Below, in pieces: positions 7,245 to 14,155 of a stretch of 33,815 nucleotides of DNA; the stretch's first letter is position 1, and every line of letters starts with the position of its first letter. The notes beneath the pieces were generated by a model. It ran no database searches. It was not told the DNA's origin and was given only the letters and a program-made list of their open reading frames with translations. Made by a program: the position numbers and the translations under genes. The DNA is from Corallococcus sp. (GTDB lineage: Bacteria; Bacillota; Clostridia; Christensenellales; CAG-314): the NCBI GenBank assembly GCA_023667435.1, contig JAMPAB010000013.1:1-33815 (forward strand), in the 5' to 3' direction.

Positions 7245-8924
7245 TTATTCTACGCTTAAAACATAGTAGTACAACGGTTGACCGCCGTAATGGAGAATAA
7301 ATTCGATATCGGGGTGCGATGCCTGAAGCTGCTCGACGAAAGCTTCCGCTTTTTCTTCCGACACGTCTGCGCCGTAGTATAATGTAACGACTTCCTTATC
7401 TTCCGTAAGCATACCGTCTATCAAAGCGGCGGTAACTTTTTCCACGTTCTTGCCCGAAGTTACGATATTGCCCTTGTCCAAACCTATTATGTCGCCCTTC
7501 TTGATGGTGAATTTGTCTATTACCGTATCGCGCACGGCGTAGGTGACCTGCCCCGCGTCGACGCAAGAATATCCAGCCGTCATATTTTCCAAATTCTCCG
7601 ACAACGAAGCGTCGGGACTGAAATTAAGCACGGCGGCAAGTCCCTGCGGAATATCCTTAGTCTGTAAAACGAAAATATTGCGGTTCTGCACTAACGTACG
7701 CGACTGTTCGGCAGACAAAATGATATTTTTGTTGTTAGGCAAAATGATTATGTTTTCCGCGTTGATTTTACGCGCGGCAGACGCTATATCTTCCGCCGAA
7801 GGGTTCATCGTCTGTCCGCCCTCGATAACCTGATCGACAAGCAAATCCTTAAATATGGCGGAGAATCCGTCGCCAGCGCAAACGGCAAGCAAACCTATGG
7901 GTTTACGCTCGGCTTCGTATCTGGCGCGCAGAACCCTGTTCTGCTCCATCATATTTTCTATCTTTACTTTGTCAAGCTCGCCCAAAGTTAACGCTTTAGA
8001 CAACGCTTTACCAGGATTGTTCGTATGAACGTGTACTTTTACGAGCGACAAATCGCCTATACAAATTACAGAGTTGCCGATTTCGTTTAAATATTCGCGC
8101 AGTTTGTCGATATCCGTTACCGTCGTGCGTTTCTTTATGTTGATAATAAAGAATTCCGTGCAGTAACCGAAATCCAACTGTCCCAAACTTTCGTAGTCTA
8201 CGATAAGTTCGCTGTCGTCGGGGAAAGCGGAATCGATTGACTGCGGTTTGACGGTTTCAGTCGGCTCGTATTCCTCCGCGCCCGTAATTTCCTGATCGAG
8301 ATAACCCATAATAAGACCTTTAAATAAGGTTATCAGTCCGTAACCGCCGCTGTCTACTACCCCCGCGCGTTTGAGAACGTCCAACATATCGGGAGTCTGC
8401 GCCAAAGTTTCTTCGCCCTTTTGAAGAACGGCATTCATCAGTTTTTCGATACTGTTGGTACGCTTCGCCATATCTACGGCTTCTTCCGCCATAGAGCGTA
8501 TTACGGTAAGAATCGTCCCCTCTTTGGGTTTGCTTACCGCCCTGTACGCAAGCTCCGTGCCTTCGCGCAGACCTTTTGCAAAAGAACGCGCGTCGCATTC
8601 GTCTTTTTGCGCGATAATATTGGAGAAACCTTTAAGTATCTGAGAAAGAATAACGCCCGAGTTGCCTCTTGCGCCGCGCAAAGCGCCTTTTGCGAGCTTA
8701 TCGGAAAATTCCGACATTGACGTGCTGTTTAACGAATTTATCTCCTTAACGGCAGACATCATCGTAAGCGACATATTTGTTCCCGTATCTCCGTCGGGAA
8801 CGGGGAAAACGTTGAGCGCGTCTACCTGCGCTTTGTTTACTTCCAGCATTTTACCGCCGGCGATAAACATACGTTTCATGACAGATGCAGTTATGTGCGT
8901 TGTTCCGGAATGAGCAGAAGCCAT
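7245..8924 (-). CDS. fakA: fatty acid kinase ATP-binding subunit FakA (YloV, DhaL domain)
   Basis: This 559-residue protein has an N-terminal DhaL/DAK2 nucleotide-binding domain. PVPDGDTGTNM (residues 41-51) supplies the Asp residues that hold Mg-ATP, and GARGNSGVILSQ follows at 84-95. A middle domain and a C-terminal domain follow, as in FakA/YloV, and the length is normal. FakA phosphorylates fatty acids bound by a FakB (DegV) protein, feeding exogenous fatty acids into phospholipid synthesis at the membrane. No fakB is in the window. GAGGAT precedes the ATG, and the Asp23 gene lies 38 bases upstream on the same strand, the conserved yloU-yloV pairing. Confidence 0.9.
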   Translation of the reverse strand: MASAHSGTTHITASVMKRMFIAGGKMLEVNKAQVDALNVFPVPDGDTGTNMSLTMMSAVKEINSLNSTSMSEFSDKLAKGALRGARGNSGVILSQILKGFSNIIAQKDECDARSFAKGLREGTELAYRAVSKPKEGTILTVIRSMAEEAVDMAKRTNSIEKLMNAVLQKGEETLAQTPDMLDVLKRAGVVDSGGYGLITLFKGLIMGYLDQEITGAEEYEPTETVKPQSIDSAFPDDSELIVDYESLGQLDFGYCTEFFIINIKKRTTVTDIDKLREYLNEIGNSVICIGDLSLVKVHVHTNNPGKALSKALTLGELDKVKIENMMEQNRVLRARYEAERKPIGLLAVCAGDGFSAIFKDLLVDQVIEGGQTMNPSAEDIASAARKINAENIIILPNNKNIILSAEQSRTLVQNRNIFVLQTKDIPQGLAAVLNFSPDASLSENLENMTAGYSCVDAGQVTYAVRDTVIDKFTIKKGDIIGLDKGNIVTSGKNVEKVTAALIDGMLTEDKEVVTLYYGADVSEEKAEAFVEQLQASHPDIEFILHYGGQPLYYYVLSVE

Positions 8925-8962
8925 AGTATTTATATCCTCGTAATTTAGCTAAAGTAAGATGA

Positions 8963-9313
8963 TTACAGCTTAACGCCCACAACGTGTACGTCGATTGAAT
9001 CGACTATCATACCCGTAAAGTGTTCTAAGCCGTACTTGACGGTCTTTTTCAAACTGGAAGAAACGGCGGAAACGGGCAATCCGTATTTAATTTTTACAAA
9101 TATATCGACAAAAATTCTGTCACCCTTAGTTGCTATCCTGACGCCGCGACTTTTACCGTTACGTTTGAAAATATCCGTAAACGAATCGGAGAAATTGAAC
9201 GGCACGACTTCGACAACGCCGTAACATTCGGTCGCGAAGTGCCCTGCCAAAGACGCGATTACGTCGTCGGACACGGTAATAGCGCCGTAAGAATTCTTGG
9301 TACGCAATGCCAT
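8963..9313 (-). CDS. Asp23/Gls24 family envelope stress protein (YloU-like)
   Basis: This 116-residue protein matches the Asp23/Gls24 family. SYGAITVSDDVIASLAG at the N-terminus is the usual opening, followed by YGVVEVVPF and a second half with IFVDIFVKIKYG and a C-terminal VVGVKL. Family members are abundant cytoplasmic or membrane-associated proteins tied to cell-envelope homeostasis; their biochemical role is not settled. GGAGG lies 9 bases before the ATG. The gene is first in a two-gene unit with fakA and diverges from rpmB, exactly as yloU does in Bacillus. Confidence 0.88.
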   Translation of the reverse strand: MALRTKNSYGAITVSDDVIASLAGHFATECYGVVEVVPFNFSDSFTDIFKRNGKSRGVRIATKGDRIFVDIFVKIKYGLPVSAVSSSLKKTVKYGLEHFTGMIVDSIDVHVVGVKL

Positions 9314-9343
9314 TCGATTTACCTCCTACTGTAAGTACATTTA

Positions 9344-9372
9344 ATTTTACCGCAAAACTAGTATTTTAACAA
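9344..9372 (-). promoter_or_regulatory. candidate promoter of the Asp23-fakA operon
   Basis: On the minus strand TTGTTA (9367-9372), a 17-base spacer and TAAAAT (9344-9349) lie 31 bases before the Asp23 ATG. It sits about 80 bases from the divergent rpmB promoter. A competing reading, TTGGCA slightly upstream, has a worse -10. Confidence 0.45.
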
Positions 9373-9451
9373 GTAATTTTGCCAAAAAAGCGCCGTAAAA
9401 ATATAATAAATTAACAAAAAACACAATATTTATTTTTTTTATACTATTCGC

Positions 9452-9480
9452 TTGCCAAATTTTGCAAAAAATGCTATCAT
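9452..9480 (+). promoter_or_regulatory. promoter of rpmB
   Basis: TTGCCA (9452-9457), exactly 17 bases, then TATCAT (9475-9480). The -10 ends 50 bases before the rpmB ATG. Both hexamers have five of six consensus bases and the spacing is ideal, so this is the best housekeeping promoter in the left half of the window. Confidence 0.65.
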
Positions 9481-9530
9481 ATCTAAGCATTCACCAAACA
9501 AAATTATTTTACTTACACGGAGGTGTAATT

Positions 9531-9716
9531 ATGTCCAAAGTATGCGCTATATGCGGTAAAGGCAAAATGTCCGGAAACAAAGTTTCGCACTCTAACAGAA
9601 AAACTCCCAAGACTTACAGCGCCAACCTGCAAAAAGTCAAGGTAGAAATAAACGGAAAAGAATCTACCGAATATGTTTGCACGCGTTGCATAAGAACGGC
9701 CAATAAAGAAAATTAA
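9531..9716 (+). CDS. rpmB: 50S ribosomal protein L28
   Basis: This 61-residue L28 begins MSKVCAICGKGKMSGNKVSH, followed by SNRKTPKTYSANLQKV, the standard L28 signature. CAIC near the start and CTRC near the end form two CxxC pairs, so this is the zinc-binding form. The ATG at 9531 is chosen because GGAGG lies 8 bases upstream; an in-frame ATG at 9462 would sit inside the promoter. The gene is divergent from Asp23-fakA and has its own promoter and terminator. Confidence 0.95.
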   Translation: MSKVCAICGKGKMSGNKVSHSNRKTPKTYSANLQKVKVEINGKESTEYVCTRCIRTANKEN

Positions 9717-9729
9717 CGGATACGGTCTT

Positions 9730-9758
9730 ACCCCGACAACAGTCGGGGTTATTTTTTT
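9730..9758 (+). terminator. intrinsic terminator of rpmB
   Basis: ACCCCGAC (9730-9737) pairs perfectly with GTCGGGGT (9742-9749) around AACA, followed by TATTTTTTT. It starts 13 bases after the rpmB stop. Confidence 0.88.
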
Positions 9759-9767
9759 CTTTTGCTA

Positions 9768-9796
9768 TTGCAAAGACGGTGTTAATGTGTTACACT
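9768..9796 (+). promoter_or_regulatory. candidate promoter of the PAP2 gene
   Basis: TTGCAA (9768-9773), a 17-base spacer and TACACT (9791-9796) lie just after the rpmB terminator. Transcription from here would leave a leader of about 165 bases before the PAP2 GTG, with no ORF or recognised riboswitch in it. Confidence 0.4.
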
Positions 9797-9969
9797 GGTT
9801 AAGTAACGACTCAAAGACAAATCGGTATTATGCGAATCGGCGTTCGGTATCGATGCAATTGCCCGTAAACGCAGTTTAACTTGCAACCGCAGGAACGGGC
9901 GATACGTATTTGCCGTCCGCGACGTTTGAATAACTTTGCCGTCGAAAACGAAGAAGGAGGACACGCAAC

Positions 9970-11214
9970 GTGTTGGGTCTGCTTGCCGAAATCGGCAATA
10001 CTTGGTCGCTTCCGTTTGAAAACCCGTTTATTATCTGGTTTCAAAATTTAGGCGGCAAAGGTAGTTTTTTACACTACTTTTTGTATTATATAATGAATTT
10101 CTTCTCTATGTTCGGAGAGGAAATGATACTTGTGGGAATAGTAGGATTGCTCTACTGGGGACTGGATAAAAAAGGCGGAGAAAAAGTGGGATTTATGATG
10201 ATTTCCGCAACAATCGTCAATCCGTTGATAAAAAACATAGTCTGCCGTACCCGTCCGTTCGACAGCGAAGCGGGGATAGCGAATCTGCGCGACGTGGACG
10301 GCTACTCGTTTCCGTCGGGACATTCGTCGGGCTCTGCCGCAACTTTGAGCGCGACAACTCTTACTTATAAGGACAAAAAACAGAAGTGGCTGATTGCTCT
10401 GTGCGTCATAGTTCCGCTGCTTGTGGCTCTGTCGCGGACGTTCGTAGGCGCGCATTATCCTACCGACGTAGTGTGCGGACTTGCGCTGGGAGTAGGTATA
10501 ATATTTCTTATAAACTTCCTCTATTCCGTAATCCCCAACAAATATTTCCTCTACGGCGGCATGGCAATTTTGGGACTTGCCGGTTTCTTTTACTGCACCA
10601 CAAGCGATTTCTACACCGCATACGGACTGTTGATCGGTTTTATTTGCGGAGTGATTTTCGAAGAAAAAGTAAGCAAGTTCGACAATACGAAAGTCTGGTG
10701 GAGAATAGTCCTGCGCGTAATAGTAGGCGGAGCGCTGTTTTTGGGTCTTAACGAAATAATCAAGCTTCCCGTAAAGCTTGCCTATCCCGATTACGCCGAC
10801 GCGGTATGGTTCGAACGTATCTTCCGAGTATTGAGATACGGCATAGTTACTTTTCTGTTGATAGGCGTATACCCGATGCTGTTTAAACAAACCGAAAAGC
10901 TGTGGAAAAAATTCGGCTGGCTTAAAGAACAGGCGGAACAGGAAATTCCAAACGACGGCGAAGTTCTGCCCGTTGCTACGCTCAAGAAAAACGTTTTGGC
11001 TATTGCAGGTTTTGCCCTTTCGTTCGTAATAGGATTTGCAGGCATCGTCCTGTCGGCGATAGGCTGTAAACGCGCGCGCAAAGACGGATACGACTGCAAG
11101 CGTCTGTCGGTAGCGGGTATTGCGATAAGCTGCGTATGGATACTGATATTCGCAGTATGTATGCTTGCGATGATTTCCTGCCTTAAAGGCGAATATCTGT
11201 TTATGAAAGGTTAG
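9970..11214 (+). CDS. PAP2-family membrane phosphatase with DUF4190-like C-terminus
   Basis: This 414-residue polytopic membrane protein carries the complete PAP2/acid-phosphatase motif set: KNIVCRTRP (88-96), SFPSGHSSG (113-121) and SRTFVGAHYPTD (155-166). The catalytic His residues of motifs 2 and 3 are both present. Such enzymes dephosphorylate lipid pyrophosphates or phospholipids, for example undecaprenyl pyrophosphate or phosphatidate; the substrate cannot be read here. Residues from about 345 carry two more hydrophobic segments with the G-x-x-L/F spacing of DUF4190 small membrane domains (AIAGFALSFVIGFAGIVLSA), which is unusual in a plain PAP2 protein. The start is GTG with GGAGGA about 8 bases upstream. 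The gene sits between rpmB and spoVM, where Bacillus has none. Confidence 0.88.
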   Translation: MLGLLAEIGNTWSLPFENPFIIWFQNLGGKGSFLHYFLYYIMNFFSMFGEEMILVGIVGLLYWGLDKKGGEKVGFMMISATIVNPLIKNIVCRTRPFDSEAGIANLRDVDGYSFPSGHSSGSAATLSATTLTYKDKKQKWLIALCVIVPLLVALSRTFVGAHYPTDVVCGLALGVGIIFLINFLYSVIPNKYFLYGGMAILGLAGFFYCTTSDFYTAYGLLIGFICGVIFEEKVSKFDNTKVWWRIVLRVIVGGALFLGLNEIIKLPVKLAYPDYADAVWFERIFRVLRYGIVTFLLIGVYPMLFKQTEKLWKKFGWLKEQAEQEIPNDGEVLPVATLKKNVLAIAGFALSFVIGFAGIVLSAIGCKRARKDGYDCKRLSVAGIAISCVWILIFAVCMLAMISCLKGEYLFMKG

Positions 11215-11228
11215 AAACTCAACTTATT

Positions 11229-11267
11229 AAAACGGCGATTGAAATTTTCGTTTCAAACGCCGTTTTT
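11229..11267. terminator. bidirectional terminator between PAP2 gene and spoVM
   Basis: AAACGGCG (11230-11237) and TTGAAA (11239-11244) pair with TTTCAA (11251-11256) and CGCCGTTT, giving a 14-bp stem with one mismatch and a 6-base loop. Rightward it ends in TTTTT, right after the PAP2 stop. Leftward it ends in TTTTAAT about 20 bases past the spoVM stop, so it can serve both convergent genes. Confidence 0.8.
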
Positions 11268-11287
11268 ACTGTAAAATTTTTTACGGT

Positions 11288-11380
11288 CTATCTTCTTCCG
11301 ATAACAAGCTTGCCTAAAATCACTTTTAATACCGTTCCCAAAGGGGCGGGCAATTTGACGCACCATATTTTACTTTTCAT
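11288..11380 (-). CDS. spoVM: stage V sporulation protein M-like microprotein
   Basis: A 30-codon ORF encodes a Lys-rich amphipathic peptide, with VKLPAPLGTVLKVILGKL as its core. SpoVM of Bacillus subtilis (26 residues) has KLPKFLGGIVRAMLG at the same place, so the KLP-x-x-LG start, the helix-breaking prolines and the LG end align. SpoVM inserts into convex membrane of the forespore and anchors the SpoIVA coat basement layer. The start has a good GGAG 6 bases upstream. The gene follows rpe, as spoVM follows rpe-thiN in Bacillus, and precedes rpmB. A sigma-E-like promoter lies about 25 bases upstream. The match is short, so position, ribosome site and promoter carry much of the weight. The extra C-terminal LVIGRR is atypical. 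Confidence 0.7.
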   Translation of the reverse strand: MKSKIWCVKLPAPLGTVLKVILGKLVIGRR

Positions 11381-11406
11381 ATATCGCTCCATACGTTTTT
11401 TACAAC

Positions 11407-11435
11407 AATATATGAATCTGCTTTACAAAACGTTA
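11407..11435 (-). promoter_or_regulatory. candidate sigma-E (mother-cell) promoter of spoVM
   Basis: On the minus strand TAACGTT (11429-11435), exactly 14 bases, then CATATATT (11407-11414). The Bacillus sigma-E consensus is roughly KMATATT, 14 bases, CATACANT; five of seven and six of seven defined positions match. The -35 overlaps the rpe stop codon. A start about 7 bases past the -10 would leave a leader near 20 bases holding the spoVM ribosome site. The consensus is from memory of Bacillus and may differ in this lineage. Confidence 0.4.
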
Positions 11436-12074
11436 CGACTTCCTCAATTCGGAAATTATTTCCTTACGGTTGGACGCTTGCATTACCGCGCTGCCCGCAA
11501 CTAAAATATCCGCGCCCGCCTCAATCGCCTTTTTTGCCGTAACGGCGTTTATTCCGCCGTCGACTTCGATTAGCGCGTCGGGAAAAAGACGCCTCGCCTC
11601 ACGTATTTTGTCGAGACTGCTTTCGATGAAAGCCTGACCGCCGAATCCCGGTTCGACAGACATGATTAAAATCATATCCAACAGATTTTTATACGGCAAA
11701 AGCGCCGAAACGGGCGTGTCGGGTTTGACGGAAATGCCGACTTTTTTGCCGAGAGAACGTATCAATTTTGCGGTTTCTTCCGCTTTGTCGGTAGCTTCCA
11801 AATGAAACGTGATTATATTAGCTCCCGCTTCGGCGAATTGCACCGCGTATTTTTCGGGTTCGGCAATCATCAAATGCACGTCCAAAGGTATGACTACGCA
11901 CCTGCGAATACTTTTTAAAACGGGAATTCCGAATGAAATATTCGGTACGAATTTGCCGTCCATTACGTCGAAATGAATCCAGTCCGCGCCGCACTTTTCA
12001 AGCGATTTGCACTCCTGCTCCAAACGGGCAAAGTCTGCGGATAATATCGATGGGCTGACGAATATTTTTCTCAT
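11433..12074 (-). CDS. rpe: ribulose-phosphate 3-epimerase
   Basis: This 213-residue TIM-barrel enzyme interconverts ribulose 5-phosphate and xylulose 5-phosphate in the pentose phosphate pathway. Motifs in order are SPSILSADF, HFDVMDGKFVPNISFG (metal-binding His and Asp), DVHLMI, SVEPGFGGQ and IEVDGGIN (catalytic Asp and phosphate-binding glycines). The ATG at 12074 is preferred over an in-frame upstream ATG because AAGGAGC lies 4 bases before it and homology begins there. Unlike most of the cluster, rpe is separated from rsgA by 173 bases with a candidate promoter of its own. Confidence 0.95.
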   Translation of the reverse strand: MRKIFVSPSILSADFARLEQECKSLEKCGADWIHFDVMDGKFVPNISFGIPVLKSIRRCVVIPLDVHLMIAEPEKYAVQFAEAGANIITFHLEATDKAEETAKLIRSLGKKVGISVKPDTPVSALLPYKNLLDMILIMSVEPGFGGQAFIESSLDKIREARRLFPDALIEVDGGINAVTAKKAIEAGADILVAGSAVMQASNRKEIISELRKS

Positions 12075-12212
12075 ATATGCTCCTTGTAGTCTGCTTTTGA
12101 AAAAATTTTTACAAAATTCGACAAAAACTTCCTCTAAAAACAACTTGTTTTCGCCCAAATACGAAGATGAATGGAAATACAAGCAAAAGTTTTTCATCTC
12201 CTATTATTGACA

Positions 12213-12242
12213 AACATATCACATTTTTATGTGATTAGTCAA
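12213..12242 (-). promoter_or_regulatory. candidate rpe promoter with palindromic operator in the spacer
   Basis: On the minus strand TTGACT (12237-12242), an 18-base spacer and TATGTT (12213-12218). The spacer is filled by the perfect palindrome ATCACAT, AAAA, ATGTGAT (12218-12235), which touches the -10. A repressor bound there would block RNA polymerase directly. The inverted repeat could also be a transcribed hairpin at the end of rsgA, but no U-tract follows it. Confidence 0.4.
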
Positions 12243-12247
12243 CAATT

Positions 12248-13117
12248 TCAGTATTGATTTTTTTCGAATTCGCAAAGTTCGTTGTATTCTTCGACGTATC
12301 GATTGTAGCGTTTCTCGGACAGTTTACCTTCTTTTACAGCGCTACGCACGGCGCAATCGGGTTCGACGGTATGCGTACACGAACCGTACCTGCAATCGCG
12401 CGACAGCTCCACCATATCGTCGAGATACAGCCGCAATTCGTCCGAGCGTATTCCCGCGAGATCGCACAGCGAAAATCCGCAGGTGTCCGCGATAAAACCT
12501 CCGTACGCTCTGTGCAGCGTTGCGTGTCTGGTAGTATGCATACCTCTGCCCGTTTTAAGCGATAAAGCTCCGATTTCGCCGTACGCTTCGGGCAAAAGAG
12601 CGTTTAAAAGAGACGTTTTGCCTACTGCCGACTGTCCTGCAAAACACGCCGTTTTGCCGTCGAGATATTTTTTAAGAACGCTTGCGCTGCCGTCAAAAGC
12701 AGATACGGAAACTATATCGGCAACGCTGCCGTAATCTTCTTGCGCAGACAGAAGCGTCTTATCGGACAAATCCGATTTATTGACTACGATGACGGGATAT
12801 ATTTTTTCCTGAAAACAGTTGATCAAAACCTTGTCTACGAGGTAAAAATCCGGTGCGGGTTCGTCCGCCGCAACGATAAAGCAAACGTCTACGTTGGCAA
12901 TTTCCGGACGCGCGAGCTTGTTTTTTCTCGGCAGCACCTCAGTTATTACGCCTTTGCCGTTTTTGAGAGGGTCGAATAAAACCGCGTCTCCTATTATTAC
13001 GTCGCTGTCTTTAAAACGGAATTTCTTAGGGGAATAACAAACCGTTTTCTTTCCCTGTCCGTCCATAACGGCGAACACGCCGCCTACGGACTTAACTACG
13101 ATTGCGGATTTACTCAT
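12248..13117 (-). CDS. rsgA: ribosome small subunit-dependent GTPase RsgA
   Basis: This 289-residue circularly permuted GTPase helps mature the 30S subunit. The GTPase motifs appear in permuted order: NKSD (G4, 113-116), GQSAVGKTS (P-loop, 161-169) and DTCG (G3, 211-214). An OB-fold precedes them. A C-terminal zinc knuckle is intact with Cys242, Cys247, His249 and Cys255. Length is normal. Its ATG overlaps the rlmN stop in an ATGA, indicating translational coupling. In Bacillus and most Clostridia prpC and prkC stand between rlmN and rsgA; here they are absent. Confidence 0.95.
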   Translation of the reverse strand: MSKSAIVVKSVGGVFAVMDGQGKKTVCYSPKKFRFKDSDVIIGDAVLFDPLKNGKGVITEVLPRKNKLARPEIANVDVCFIVAADEPAPDFYLVDKVLINCFQEKIYPVIVVNKSDLSDKTLLSAQEDYGSVADIVSVSAFDGSASVLKKYLDGKTACFAGQSAVGKTSLLNALLPEAYGEIGALSLKTGRGMHTTRHATLHRAYGGFIADTCGFSLCDLAGIRSDELRLYLDDMVELSRDCRYGSCTHTVEPDCAVRSAVKEGKLSEKRYNRYVEEYNELCEFEKNQY

Positions 13118-14151
13118 AATTTATCTTCCAAATAACGACGGCGGAGCTGTCCGCAGGCGCCCTCGATATCCTGTCCCATAGTTCTGCGACGGGTCGCCGA
13201 TATGCCTAAATCCTCCAAATACTTCAAAAACCTTTTGACGTTTGCTTCGCACGTGCCTTTAAGTCCCGTCTCTTTTACGGGATTTAACGCTATGACGTTG
13301 ACGTGAACGGACATACCTCTAAGCGCCGCCGCCAGTTTTAACGCGTGCGCGCGGCTGTCGTTCCGTCCGTCGATAAGGGTATATTCCATAATAACGCGTC
13401 TGCCCGTTTTTTCGAAGTAGTAGCGCATAGCGCTTATCGCTTCTTCTACCGAATACGCATTGGTAACAGGCATAATCAGTTTGCGTTCCTCGTTGTCTGC
13501 ATTGTGCAGACTGAGCGTCATATTGAGCGAAAAACCCATGTCGGCAAGCTCTATGATTTTAGGAACGATGCCGCAGGTAGAAAGCGAGATATTGCGTTCG
13601 GAAACGTTTAGTCCCTCTTTCGCGGTTACAAGACGCAGAAATCCGACTACGTTATCGAAATTGTCGAGCGGTTCTCCGCTGCCCATAAGCACGATATTGG
13701 TAACGTATCTGTCCTTCTGTTCCGACAAAGCGTTGACCAGAACGACTTCGGAAAGAATTTCGCCCGCAGAAAGATTGCGCACCAGACCGTTTAGCGTACT
13801 TGCGCAAAACTTGCAACCCATACGGCAGCCGACCTGACTGGATACGCACAAAGTGTTGCCGTACTTATACTTCATCAACACCCCTTCTACCACGTTGCCG
13901 TCTTGCAATTCGAACAAAAATTTTTGAGTACCGTCGGCAGACGTCAACGTTTTGACGATCTTACTTGCCTGAGCTACGCAGTTTTCTTTAAGGCGTTCGC
14001 GCAGAGCTTTCGAGACGTTGGACATACCGTCGAAATCGACGCCCTTTTTTAACCAACCGAAAATCTGCGCGGCAACGTACGGCTTAACGCCGTAGTTTTC
14101 CGTAACGTATCGGGTAAGTTCGGGTAATGAAAAATCTTGTAGTATAACCAT
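13114..14151 (-). CDS. rlmN: dual-specificity 23S rRNA/tRNA adenine-C2 methyltransferase
   Basis: This 345-residue radical-SAM enzyme methylates C2 of A2503 in 23S rRNA and of A37 in some tRNAs. CRMGCKFC (109-116) gives the CxxxCxxC iron-sulfur cluster site. The C-terminal CGQLRRR holds the resolving Cys near 333. The other conserved Cys, which carries the methyl group in the mechanism, is expected in this length range. The NIVLMGSGEPLDN and ISLSTCGIVP segments are typical. GGAG lies 8 bases before the ATG. The gene sits 4 bases after rsmB and overlaps rsgA by 4. Confidence 0.96.
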   Translation of the reverse strand: MVILQDFSLPELTRYVTENYGVKPYVAAQIFGWLKKGVDFDGMSNVSKALRERLKENCVAQASKIVKTLTSADGTQKFLFELQDGNVVEGVLMKYKYGNTLCVSSQVGCRMGCKFCASTLNGLVRNLSAGEILSEVVLVNALSEQKDRYVTNIVLMGSGEPLDNFDNVVGFLRLVTAKEGLNVSERNISLSTCGIVPKIIELADMGFSLNMTLSLHNADNEERKLIMPVTNAYSVEEAISAMRYYFEKTGRRVIMEYTLIDGRNDSRAHALKLAAALRGMSVHVNVIALNPVKETGLKGTCEANVKRFLKYLEDLGISATRRRTMGQDIEGACGQLRRRYLEDKL

Positions 14152-14155
14152 AAAT

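Noticed and set aside
12075..12197. Upstream in-frame start for rpe
   Set aside because: The extension has no homology to the family, GGAG directly abuts the ATG, and AAGGAGC precedes the 12074 start.
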